DNA of 64,000 bases from Clavaria fumosa (lineage: Eukaryota; Basidiomycota; Agaricomycetes; Agaricales; Clavariaceae): positions 1,302,001-1,366,000 of the forward strand of contig OX637794.1 in assembly GCA_951802425.1 (NCBI GenBank), written 5' to 3'. Shown here in pieces: positions 49,265 to 60,525 of the stretch (the first letter of the stretch is position 1; each line of letters starts with the position of its first letter). The notes beneath the pieces were generated by a model, which worked only from the letters and a program-made list of their open reading frames with translations, made no database searches and was not told where the DNA came from. A program made the translations under genes and the position numbers.

Positions 49265-50844
49265 ATGGCATCACGTGCGCACACGTCGCTCGCGAACATG
49301 CATGACACCGACACGCTGCTCGCGCTCGTCTCCAGCCTCCTCCCATCGCAGGTGTCTTGCTCAACGAGCACTATTTTAGACGCGCTCGTGCAATGCGATG
49401 GACATATCCAAGCAACCGTAGACCGCATCGTCGACGACAGCTCGAAGCGCGAGCTCAAGCGTAAACGCGTCGCTCGTTTGTCCGATTGGCTGTCTCCTTC
49501 TTCAAGCAAGGTTCCTCGCATCGCAGAAGATGCACCAAGTGGCGCTCAAATAAATGTATCGACGTCACGCTCGCCGACGCGCACGTCCCCCTCAACGCCT
49601 AAACCGACCGTCAATCTCGTTGACGTCCTCCGCCCGCCCCCTTCGCCATCGTCCACCGTCCCACGTCTACCTCCATTGACCCTATCTACTTCATCACTCG
49701 TCAAGTCGCACGTACCGTGTACACTCCATCCTTCTATTCTCCCCCCGGAGCTCGCGTGCAGGCTGTTTCACGAGCTGCTCGACTCATCGACGAGCTGGAA
49801 GCGAAACAAGTGGTGGCTTTTCGACAGAATGGTGGAGAGCCCTCATAGAACCTCATTTTTTGCGCGACAACTCTCCACTTGTGGAGATGACGGGATGAGA
49901 GAGGCGGCGCAATATTGGTAATGCACCCTCATCCCTCCTGATCATACTCCCCTTTGACATCATTTTCCAGGTACAACGGTCGGCCAACTGAGCCGCCTCC
50001 GGCATTTTCGCCTGCGATGGAAGAAGCATGTGTCGTGATCGAACAGGTTGTAAACGCGGAATTGTCCAAGCGCAAGCGCTTCCCGCTTGAATATCCCGGT
50101 CTTACCTGGCGCGCGAACGTAGCTGCATCCAATCGCTACGAGGGCGCCAAAGAGAGCGTCGGCGCGCATAGTGACGCGATGACCTATCTTGGGCCCTATC
50201 CAACGATCGCGTCGCTCAGTCTGGGTGAGCACTGCGGCACATCTAAATAGAGCTCTTCTGAGGATAGTTTAGGAACACAAAGGGTGTTTCGATTGAGAGA
50301 AGTCGTTCCCGTAGAAGAAGCCAACCTGCGCCACGCACGAACTTACAACATACCTTTACCGCATAATTCGGTCTCGTGGTTTTACTATTTATTGGCGTCA
50401 TGCTCACATGTCGCATAGCTCATCATCATGCACGCGTCTTGTCAAGAACGCTTCAAACACTCCATACCGCCGCAAGCGGCACTCGATCTTTTCCACCCAC
50501 CTTTCCCACCGCCAAACACCAATAATACTGACAGCTCCTCAGAGCGGACACCAACTGCACAAACGTCCAATGTCCGCATCAACCTCACTTTCCGGTTCTT
50601 CCGACCGGATTTTCATCCATCGACCACGCCACGCTGTAATTGCGGCGTACCTGCGTCGCTCCGACACGACATGAAGCGGAGGGATGGCAGGGACAACAGA
50701 TACTGGTGGACATGCGCTGCAGCGGCCCAGAGAGAAGGGAAGAGTTGTAAGTTTTGGAAGGAATTGGACATGGAGCAGGAAGGCAGGGTTGTAGAAAAAG
50801 TGGTTGATAAAGCAAAGACCGAGGGGAGCTCAGACTTGAGCTGA
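49265..50844 (+). CDS. AlkB-like 2OG-Fe(II) dioxygenase with CUE-like N-terminus and GRF zinc finger
   Basis: The N-terminal helix bundle DTLLALVSSLLPSQV and ILDALVQCDGHIQATVDRIV looks like a CUE/UBA domain. A disordered linker follows. The dioxygenase domain starts PCTLHPSILPPELACRLFHE, has WRANVAASNRYEGA, and the iron ligands HSD in ESVGAHSDAMTYLGPYPTIA, then VFRLREVV; after the third exon come MHASCQERFKH (distal His) and RINLTFRFFRPDF (2OG-binding Arg pattern). The C-terminus is a GRF finger: RCNCGVPASLRHDMKRRDG, YWWTCAAAAQREGKSCKFWK. Introns lie at about 49919-49971, 50225-50274 and 50372-50419. The family repairs alkylated nucleic acids or modifies RNA; the GRF finger suggests single-stranded nucleic-acid binding. 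Alternative starts are 49244 and 49298. Confidence 0.87.
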
Positions 50845-50918
50845 GGACGAGGGGAAGTATGGTTTTATCGTGTTAGCTCACGTGATGTGAGTGGAGCCAA
50901 GTTGTGCTACCGTTCATC

Positions 50919-51987
50919 ATGCCCGTCGAGGAGCAAGCAGACAGAATTATTATGAGGCACCCAAAGGTGGATTTGTTGACTTGCAACCCAGTTTCAATTC
51001 TCAAGGTCATTCGTTGTCTGCACTCACGCAGGGTGCCTCCGCAGAGATTCTCTTGTATGGAGCAACCATCATCTCGTGGCGCTCGCCTGCACCAAGTGAT
51101 CCGGAGCAGCGCGAGCGTCTTTTTCTGTCGTCAAAGGCGGCGCTCGACGGATCGCGTGCCGTGCGTGGAGGGATCCCCATCGTCTTTCCCTGTTTCGGGC
51201 CACCTTCGCATCCGGACCACAAACGCCTTCCCCAGCACGGCTTCGCCCGCAACGAAACGTGGAAGGTCGGCACCATATTGCTCGACACCGACGTAGGCGT
51301 CTCCGTTAGGCTGAGTGCGTCCTTCATTCCTTGGAATGCGATCAAGTCTCATATCTATGCACGCACTTACGCTCAGCACTCGATCCGACTCCTAAGATAA
51401 AAGCGCTGTACGACCAGCCGTTCCACCTCGCGTACGTCGTGACGCTCGCTGAGCACCAGCTGAGCAGCAGCCTGCACGTCACGACGACTGGCGAGTCGGC
51501 CAATGAGGCGCTTGAGTTCCAGGCCCTATTCCACACGTACATCCGGGCCCCGTCCGCACACGTGGTTGTGTCGCCGCTTCAGGGGCTCTTGTACTACGAT
51601 AAGACGGAGGCGTCTGAGCAGCCCAAGCGCGAAGAGAGAGTCGCGGTGGACGTGTGTCGCTTCACGGACTCGGTGTACGAAGATGCGCCCCAGCGATACA
51701 AGGTCCTCTGGCCCGGCGGCGCGCTTTCTGTCAGATCTAACGCGCTCAAAGACGTTGTCATTTGGAATCCGCAGAAAGAGGCCGGGAGCAAATTAGGGGA
51801 TATGGAGCAAGGAGGATGGTGCGGCGTTCTTCTCTTGTTGTGCAGAGCTCACTCTCACGCGCCTGTGATCAGGGAAAACTTCATCTGTGTTGAGCCTGGA
51901 CACGTTCGAGGATTTGCCAAAGTGGCTCCTGGACGTGTGTGGATTGGGCAGCAGGTGTTGACTATCATTGACCCTGAGAATCAGTAA
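50919..51987 (+). CDS. Glucose-6-phosphate 1-epimerase (hexose-6-phosphate mutarotase)
   Basis: Starts MPVEEQADRIIMRHPK; after an intron (50967-51031) it continues GASAEILLYGATIISWRSP. Then RLFLSSKAALDGSRAVRGGI, PIVFPCFGPP, LPQHGFARNETWKV, YDQPFHLAYVVTLAEHQLSS, LEFQALFHTYIRA (catalytic His region), VAVDVCRFTDSVYEDAP, DVVIWNPQ, and after the last intron ENFICVEPGHV (catalytic Glu) and GQQVLTIIDP. This is the pattern of yeast Ymr099c and relatives, which interconvert alpha- and beta-glucose 6-phosphate in the cytosol. A different frame is also open over the first exon, but only this one restores the family start. The start is only 74 bp after the AlkB-like stop, with CACGTG at 50879-50884 between them. 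Confidence 0.91.
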
Positions 51988-52150
51988 ATGAAAAGCGCAG
52001 CCTGTTGTAACTGTAGTAAAGAAAGGGTGGGAACCTGTTGACACCGCCACAATTGTGACGCGTTGTGGACGCGTTGTTTGGCGAGCGCCCTGTTACAGTG
52101 TTATTGGTCAACGACTGGTCAACGCTTGCGACGGTTGTAATAGCTGAGCA

Positions 52151-54710
52151 ATGGTGTACATTCCTCCACCGCATCTCTCGACCCCGTCTCGACCATCTTA
52201 TGCAGAGGCTTACAACAATATTCTCATCGCTCATCGCCGCTCACCGTTGACCTCGGCATCATCAGTCATTATCCTCGTAGCTCCAGATGTTGACGCGCTA
52301 TGCGCGGCGCGCATGCTCGCGGACATGTTCAAACAAGACGATGTTATGCACAGGCTTGTTCCTGTCAGCGGCATTGCCGAGTTGGAACGCGTCAGGGACG
52401 AGCTCATCGCCCTACACGACGTGCGCCGGTCCTTTACATTCGTTGCCGAGGCTCATGCCTAGACATATAGCTCCACACGCTCGTCCTCCTCAATATTGGA
52501 GCCATCTTGGATTTGCCCTCGCCGGAGTGGTTTGGCGACTTCCCATCTAAGATGACCATCCACGTCATAGACTCTACTCGCCCCCACAATCTCTCCAGTC
52601 TCTTCAGCGCCGGCGAGAACGGCGAGCGGACTGTGGTCTGGGACGATGGCGAAGCGGAAAATTTGGAGGTGGAGAAAAAAGCGTGGGAAGCGCTTGCTGT
52701 CAGTCATTTCTTCCTTTCTTCTACCAGGACAAGGCTTGACTCTACTCAGTACGAGCCTGAGCCGGACTCCGATGAAGACTCGGACGATGCGTTGGATGAA
52801 GAAGAGGAAGAGCGTAGGATGACGGAGGAACAGGAAGGCGCTGATGAAGACTATGACCACACCTCCCCGAACGGTAAGCGAAGATCGCTGGGTGACGACC
52901 AAAGGAAAGCGGGAAAACGTCGGCGGACGGATGACGAAGTATGGACCTCTGCTTATCTTGCAAACCGACATGACCTTATGACTATTCTACAGAGACCCGC
53001 CCGTATGACTCGTGAAGAGCGAGATCAACATAGGTCACGACTCGAGAAACACTATCTAGCAGGAACATGGTACGGACAGTCCGCCTCTGCGACCATTTTC
53101 CTTCTCGCCACTGCACTTGAGCGTGTTGATAACGAGCTGCTTTGGTATGTCCTCAATCGAATCGTTTCTCGTCCCCCTTACATGATTCCTTCACAGGCTA
53201 GCCATCCTCGGTTTAACCTTTCAGTACATCACCTCTCGCATCTCCCGCGAAACTTACGATAAATACCACTCCATATATTACGACGAGGTCTTCCGACTCA
53301 ATCCTCCTCTTCCTGCCTCTTCTAGCGCCAACACTTCGTTACATCCTGATGACCTATCCGTGCGCGCCACAGAGGAATTGAGGTTTATGCTGTTCCGCCA
53401 CTGGACTTTGTATGACGCCATGTATCACTCGAGCTATGTGGCCGGTAAGCTGGGCATCTGGAAGGAGAAGGGCAGGAAAAGATTGACTGGGTTACTGGCA
53501 AAGATGGGGTACGACTTGGTTCTCCCCCACCGCACTTCTCTTCACCGTCGTTGCGATGGACTCAACCACATTTCACGTCAACAGATTCTCGATACCGCAA
53601 ACCCACCAGACCTACACGCACATGGACCTTGATCTCAAGTTGTCGCTCGTCACCAAGCTGCAGGCGATCGCGCCCGAGTACGGCCTGCTCGAACTGTCTT
53701 ATCCGTCGTTCGTGCGCTGCTACGGGTACCGCTCGCAGCCGCTCTCCGCCGCGGATGCGGTCGAAGCCGTCGGCGCGCTCCTCGACGTAGCGGGCGGCGT
53801 CAAGATGGAGGTCGAAGTCGAGGGTAGCCGTGGCGGCGGTGAATGGTTCGGCGCAGGCAGGGTGTGGGAAGTCCACGGCACATCAAAGGAGAAGAGAAAG
53901 GAGACGGCCCTCGGCACGGCCAGAGGCAGGCCCGGAGCAGCAAGTACGGCCACTGCGGGGGAAGGTGAGGACGAACGGGCGGAGGGCTCCGACGAGATGC
54001 CCTGGTGGATTCACAATTTCTGGACGGCGTACGACGCGCTGACCGAGTGCGTTTGTTTTTGAATGCCTACTTTTTACCTATCGTTAAGCTGACTCTTTGT
54101 GGTGTACCCTTTCAATGTAAATCCAATAACAGCATCACACCTCTTCGCTCAGCGCTCCATCTCTCAATGTCGCTGCACCGAGCTATCATCCGTCAAGGGA
54201 CGTCCATCATCGACCACCACGCAATTCGGACGATGCGCTCGCACCGCGTCGTAGTGCTCTCGCAGGGGCCGGACCTCGCGCTCTTCGCACACCCGGGCGT
54301 GCTCTCGCGCCTCGCGCTGTGGCTCGTTGACGCGCTGCGCGACCGCGTCCCGGGTACCGCCAGCGCTGCTACAGCCGGCGCTGGGACCAGGAAAGGAAAG
54401 AAGACAAGACGGAGCCTCCCGTTTGTCGTTGCGTGCCTCAAGGAGGACGCGGGCACGTACATCGTTGTCGGTGTCATGGCCGCCCTTGATTTCGGTGAAG
54501 TGAGGAAGAAGTGAGTTTCTTATCTCTGGTCTCAGATTCCCTCCTCATCTTTCTCTCGACAGCGAGTTTGGCCTCGCGTTCCTTGACGCAAAGGAACGCT
54601 GCAATGCACGTACACGCCATGGGTCTTTCGACACGAGCGTGCTAGAGATTAACCAGGCGGACTTGAAAGTCTTCCTTGAGACGCTCTGTGAAGGCGCAGA
54701 GGTTTATTAA
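52151..54710 (+). CDS. CDC45: Replication initiation factor Cdc45 (CMG helicase)
   Basis: Starts [20 protein letters not shown]; then [20 protein letters not shown] and [20 protein letters not shown] show the RecJ/DHH-like fold of Cdc45. After an intron: [38 protein letters not shown] long acidic insert ([20 protein letters not shown]) with a KRRR patch is typical of the family. The second half has [73 protein letters not shown], and a C-terminus [37 protein letters not shown]. Introns are about six, mostly ~50-60 nt. Cdc45 with Mcm2-7 and GINS forms the replicative helicase. Convergent with the scramblase. Confidence 0.94.
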
Positions 54711-55000
54711 CTGCATAAACCATTTCTTGTTTAGGGATGTGAGTGGTGGTTGTATTTGCTATCAATGTGGAAGGGATTGGACGCTGCATGTGTCTCATAA
54801 ATACTCCTCCAATGCCGCGAACACTGCTGCCTGACGCTCCGGACTAGTTCTTTGAGTCGGCCCAAAAGGGAAGTCACATTGCTTCTACCCCGATCCTGAC
54901 CATACCGATTACCACTAGAAGCACGCGTTAAAAATGCAGCACAGACGAAAGAACGCGTGACCACCAACGAATGATAAACGCCGCTTTCCGTAAAATGTTG

Positions 55001-56664
55001 CTAACCGTGTGGGATTGCAGATTGCGGTCCAAGTAGCTTAGCTATCAGGACAGGCTGAGGGAAGGGGCTGAGCACTCGCCTCGGGCCTCGTCTGGCTGTT
55101 TTTGAGTAATGGTCGAGATCGGCGCTCACTAGACAGACATCGTACAGGGTGCATGAGCCGATGGTACACACCATTGGGTCATTAGATCTTACCTGCAAAA
55201 GCCAGCATGGCCTTGTTGAAAGGCGAAAGAGGGGAAGGGAGGTTCAGATAGGCTTATGAAGAAAGCGGTACCAAATCAACAGTCAACTTACGGCACGCTC
55301 TTCTACGCTGGGATCGATTTTTGGCATTGTGTGGAGGGCCAGGCCAGGAGCGACATCCTGCCCTTCCGAATCGGTGTGCCTCGGCATGAAGCGAATGCTG
55401 TACTTGCCTGTGAAGTGACGCTCTATCAGCGTCATTGTAATGGCGACCCCTTATTCAGCAATGATAAATACCTGTGTCGGTGAACAACTGCATTTGGTGA
55501 GGTTGGCAGATTGGAAGAGCCAAAGTCTGAGAATGGCCAGAGAAGAGAGAAAGAGAAGGATGTTACGAACCATCCGCGCCCACGATGCACTATGTCTTTG
55601 GACCTCCGCGATTATTCTTTGCCACTCGTCGCGCACGGGAAGCACCTCATGGTGCAAATCCGACGCATCTATGCTTGTTAACCGGACAAACAATAGGAGA
55701 TTCGGGCCTGGTTTTGGTATCGAAACCGCAGAAGACATGCAGGTGAGTATATCTTGCACGTCTTCATTGACTCTGGAGCAAAGACTATCAACACAGAGAG
55801 CATTGAAGAATAATGCAGAATATGAGTTGCCTCAAGAACAAGTCGTGAGGTTTCCGCCAGAAATGCCATCGTCCATGAATTCGGGCAAAAGTATCCAGCA
55901 CGGGCTCTCTCGCTTTCGCTTCCTCCTGGACATTTTTCAGGCGTCGTACGAACATGCAGGAGCTAAGGAATGTGTAAGGGCGCCGAAGCTATGAATGTAA
56001 GGCATCGTTGATATCATCAGAAAAAAAAAATCGAGAGCGAGCGAGCGCCATCTCACCCATAGGACGGGTGAACCTAGAGGGTCCATCACCACAAGGTGGT
56101 AGTCACGATATCTTCGGAAGAGCTGGCGCAACCACCAGGAACTGGAACCACCAGGAACCTCTGCGATGTACCCGAGACGTTCACCTTCTTCGTTGGCTGT
56201 GAAGAGAAGTTTAGCAGATGTTTTCTGAGAAACAGTTATAATAAACCGCATCTCAACTGATTATATATGAGATTGGCTGCTCGAGTCCCCAGAAGATGGT
56301 TTGTAACTCAATCTGTCTTGCTCGTTTGCCTCAGAAGGCCAATAATGGCTTGCGCGAGACGCAGCTAGACACACCGATGTAAGACAAGCACTTGGTTTGT
56401 CATCAATTTCCGGAGTCCCTCCTCAGGATTACCGAGCGCGTGCCGGCCAACCTTGTCCAAAATTTCAGAGTCTTCAGGGGATGAGTCTATCATGTCTGGG
56501 CCCGATAATAAACGAGACGAGGAAGCTTCTATCTTCCGCTTCAAAGAGAGTCCCCGCCTCAGATACTGTGACGTTCGGGCTGTTTTTACATTACGAAGCG
56601 GAATTCGTGAGAGGGTGTAGGTGCGAATGGGGGTAGGCAACTTGAAGGCTGAGTAGCGGAGCAT
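55001..56664 (-). CDS. Phospholipid scramblase family protein
   Basis: Recognised by pieces in order: a basic N-terminus (MLRYSAFKLPTPIRTYTLSR), RHALGNPEEGLRKLMTNQVL, VLHRQIELQTIFWGLEQPIS, NEEGERLGYIAEVPGG, RQLFRRYRDYHLVVMDPLGS, PVLW, a piece with SCMFVRRLKNVQEEAKAREP and FARIHGRWHFWRKPHDLFLR, then LFTDTGKYSIRFMPRH, VEERAAMLAFAVSADLDHYS and a TAG at 55001-55003. These match fungal scramblases (yeast Aim25), a tubby-like fold with a mitochondrial-type N-terminus here. The stretch between FLR and LFTDTG (about 55850-55490), which should encode the core beta-strands with a GSVxRN motif, could not be read convincingly. Either exons there are diverged or this copy is damaged. Confidence 0.75.
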
Positions 56665-56977
56665 GAGGGAACTGAATGAATGATATCGCGTTGTGTGTCC
56701 ATTGCAATCGACCTTATATGTTGATACACGCTGCTGCCTCGATTAATGAACTTGCGGAAGCCTTGCCAAGCATTGAAGTGATCGTGACGCGTTCGCTCGG
56801 CAGAGAGCTGCAATCCACGTGACGCGTAGCTGGAAGACACGTGGTTTGACACGTGATGGTTTTCCTTACCTTGTCGTCGTTCTTTGCCATGTTTGGAAGA
56901 GAAGCTCTCTACTGCAAGGGTATGCCAAAGATGAGATGCATTTCTGGGAAATACATTGAAATTCGGTTAGAAGGCGG
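56665..56977. promoter_or_regulatory. Scramblase promoter with three CACGTG motifs
   Basis: This 313-bp gap upstream of the scramblase (and downstream of PRE6) has CACGTG at 56816-56821, 56838-56843 and 56850-56855, the densest group in the window. No gene is seen. Confidence 0.5.
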
Positions 56978-58298
56978 CTACTGATCCGTCGTTCGCTGCG
57001 TCATAGCTGCTTGTCCCGCGGCGGTAGCAGCAAGCCTTGACCTCTTCCGTTCCGCCTCTGAGAGAACACAAAGGGAGGCATGTGGGCAGCGGAACAACAG
57101 AACAAAGTGAAAGAAATTACGGACCGGCCTCTTTCTCCTTCTCAATCTCATCAACGATGCCTTCTACCTGAGCCAAGGTGAGCGTCTAGGAGCGGGAGCG
57201 AATCGCAATCGATTCACAGCGATCAGAAGTTATATGACATAGTGTAAGCGCCGTATCACGCACCGTCAGTTTGCCGTAGCTCTCCATGATGCTAATCTCA
57301 ATGTTTTTGGCTCCGGTCTGGACAATCTCGAGCAGCGCTTTGACGGTAAGCTTAATGCTGTCGTCCCTCGACATCTCTTCCTTGTAGTTCTTTTCGAGGA
57401 AGTCGCGTACCACTTTCTGCATACGACCGATAGCGCATGCCTATCCGCCACGCGGAAAAGGAAAATAAAATCAACATTCGCCGCTCTTTCTACTATTCGA
57501 AAGGAATGGGAGCCAACCTTCCAGGAGCTATAGTTGCCACCCGGCTCGGTTTGGTACAACCGAGGCCGTGTATCGTGGGGGTCAAAGCCCATAATAAGGG
57601 TCGAAATACCAAAGGGCCTAACACCGCCAGATTGTGTATAGCGCTACCAGAAGAGAATACAAAGAAATGGAAACAGTTCATTGGAGCGTTTGGACCGCGA
57701 GGGAAAGCATGAACACACACCTGCTGGATACCAGCGACGTGGCGAGATATGTATTCTACGGTGACTGGATCCTCTACTGTCAGGCGATGGCTCTGGCATT
57801 CCACCCGCGCTCTGTCGATCAGCACACGCCCGTCAGCGGTGAGGCCTGTAGGGGAATGCGAGTGAATACCGAGAGAAGGTCTCCGTGGTTGTTCTTACCG
57901 GCAAAAGCGAGGCAAATGTGGTCGTCCAAGGTCACTACTTTCCTGATAATCCGGGGATCCTGAAGATGTGTGATCGTCCTCTTCTCTGCACCCAACACGA
58001 CCACCTCTTTTCCCCGGACACCGACCTTGGATATAAGAAGTGTAGATCATACAGCTGAATCAGCGAGAGAACGGCGCCACTTACTACACAAGTGCCTCTT
58101 CTGACGGCCTCTCCAGCGTATTCTACCTAAAATCGATGCATTCAGCGATGAGATTCGTTGCGAAGAACGATGCACATTCACTTGGATGAGATGACCGTCG
58201 GGAGAGAAAACGGTGAGAGCTGAATCAAGAGCTCAGTCAAAGCGGCAGACTCCAACAGAGGTCCTAGTGTGCTCACCGCGATCGTAAGACCTTGACAT
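56978..58298 (-). CDS. PRE6: 20S proteasome subunit alpha-4 (Pre6/PSMA7)
   Basis: The first exon is MSRSYDRA; the second continues [20 protein letters not shown], the alpha-subunit signature. Then [84 protein letters not shown], [40 protein letters not shown] and [20 protein letters not shown]. The C-terminal exon is basic and Ala-rich, ending [10 protein letters not shown]. About seven exons. Length (~250 residues) fits. The variant C-terminus and the SYDRA opening distinguish alpha-4 from other alpha subunits. It is divergent from the ZUP1-like gene, 145 bp apart. Confidence 0.93.
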
Positions 58299-58443
58299 GT
58301 TGAACGGTGGGCGACAAATGCGGAGGTGAGCAAGGCGACGTCGCTGGCCGTGTCACGTTACAGAATCGACGAGGACGCGTATACGCCTGCCTAATGCGGT
58401 GTTGCTCTGACTCAACTTCACACCACTACAGGATACGCGCAGG

Positions 58444-60441
58444 ATGCTGAGCAGGGGGCTCATCGCCACTCAGCGTGATGTGCCAGCGGTCTCGCACGTT
58501 CGGACACAGTGAGCGTTCAACCATCGTCGACCCAGGAGTGCTTGCAAATTTTATATAGAAGCCCTGCAGAGCCTCTACTTTGCCAGTTCTGCGAACGTGT
58601 CCTCGATTCTCTTAGTCTGGTACAAAGGCAGGAGCATTATGACCTGCACTTCATTCGCGAACCTCCAGGTGTGTCATTTTGCGTGCCGCAGAGACACGGA
58701 AGATTACCGTTATCGCTTCGGCAGCGGCCCCTGTCTCCACCTCCAAAAAACTGCTACTTCCCTTTAATCGCAAACCGAGTGTTCAGCCAAAAGACCCATT
58801 TTGGCACCCTGCGCTATCTGTTCCCCCGCCACGTAATTATACCCCGGGTGCGTGAGCGCCACTCCAAATGGTGATGACGCGACTCACAACCTGTGTTCCG
58901 GAGCCTAGGTTTAATCCCCGTATTAAAGAATGCATTGAAGCAGTCGGTCCTCAAAGGGAGCACGTGTAGAGCTGTGCTGTGCTATGAAAAAACCGTGCAT
59001 GTTGAGAGGGAGCAGTGGGACACAAACTGGGGTTGCGGGTGTGTGGATTCGTATTATCGTTGGGCTCATCTGGATTCCATCTCAGATATCGCAATTACCT
59101 CATGGTTTGCACGGCTCTCATGAGTCAGACGATCCAGCCCATGTATTTCCCCTTGCTGGATGATCCGCTCCCGCCAAGCGTGCGGAATCTCCAACGCACC
59201 ATTGAAGCTGCTTGGGAGAATGGTGCCAAACTCGATATTCTTTTTTCCACTATGCTAACATCTCGCCGCGGGGCAATTACAGGCTATGATGAGGAAGGTG
59301 CCGCACAACTGTCTGGCAAGCTCGTGGACACTTCTAAGCGGATAGGCACTGGAGGTTCGTTCCGGACTATTTGGCGCTTGGTTACACCAATGCCGAAGAC
59401 CATTTCGTAGATATCTATGTGGCTTTTACCTTTCGCGGGATACCGTACGAATTTTTTGGCAGCTCTTCCTAACATCTGCCTCACCTTCAACTATCCCCAG
59501 GGCGGTGCTGGTCGACCTTAATCTCAAAGACGAGCCAAGAGGTAAGCTCCTAACCCCTTTTGACGCGCGTCTGAAATCTCATGCGGCGTTAGGGGTCGCC
59601 GCCGTCACGGATTGGATAGTTGACTATTTCACACCCGCCAAAACATCGAAACCAGGGACGGTGAATGACGCCTTGCGCGACGTATCCGCTGTGACCACCA
59701 CGGACAAGATGCCTCTTATCTTGCAGCACCACGGCCATTCTAGGACCATCGTTGGGTATGAAGTCGTCAAGTCTGGAGCCGTTAACCTGTTGATGATGGA
59801 TCCTTCATTGTAAGCCTCTCTCACAGAAAGGTGGTGCTCTTTCGTATGAAAGCGACTTGCATAGACGACCATGTGATGCATTGCGCAATGCTGGCTTAGC
59901 CGCGCGAGAGGCTTCCTACTCTCAGTCTTTTCGAGCGCTCTTACCACGTTCACAATCGCTATCATCTTCTGCGAGTCAACAAACCTTGTTATCATCGTCT
60001 GTGACTTTGACCCAACAAACCTCATTGCCGTCTGTAACACCAACCCAACAAACATCCGCGACTTCTTACCATCAACCCTCAATATCATCCGCGCCCCTGA
60101 CCCAACGCACCTCGATGTCTTCTGCTGCTTCTACAAAGCGCCCTCGACCAGATCCCGATGTAGAAGAAATCATTGTGATCAGCGACTCTGAGGATATCGC
60201 TGTCACTCCGAACAAAAAGAAGAATGGAGAGAACGATACTTTAAATCCATCCCAAGTCTTGAAATTCTTTCGTTTGGACTCGAAGAGGGTCGGGTAAGTT
60301 GTATATAGTCCTGAATCCATTTGTTTTTCGCTGATTTGGGCGTCCAGCCGGCAAGCACAATATCAGATATTATACTTTCCCCTCGACGGACCTCTGGATG
60401 AAAGAGAGAAGGCAAGGAGGAAGGTGGTGAACTCAATTTGA
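58444..60441 (+). CDS. ZUP1/UfSP-like cysteine peptidase (family C78) with C2H2 finger and SUMO-interacting-type motif
   Basis: An N-terminal C2H2 finger (LLCQFCERV then QEHYDLHF) precedes a catalytic domain: NYTPGLIPVLKNALKQSVLK, TCRAVLCYEKTVHV, then DTNWGCGYRNYLMVCTALMS holding the nucleophile Cys. After introns: GYDEEGAAQLSGKLVDTSKR, IGTGDIYVAFTFRGIPAVLV, VTDWIVDYFTP, and MPLILQHHGHSRTIVGYEVV with the catalytic His, closed by VNLLMMDPS. The tail is Ser/Thr/Gln-rich with imperfect LTQQTS/LTQRTS repeats and EEIIVISDSED, like a SUMO-interacting motif. The last exon (60351-60441) reads RQAQYQILYFPLDGPL. ZUP1 relatives cleave K63-linked ubiquitin chains in DNA-damage response. The start is tentative and needs a 35-nt intron (58475-58509); the real start could be elsewhere nearby. 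Confidence 0.83.
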
Positions 60442-60525
60442 GTTTGTTGATATTACCCATCGCACATTTTGTATCATTATCCCAATCAAGTGAAGATAGA
60501 CAATCATGCAAGGCTTGCGGGAGAC

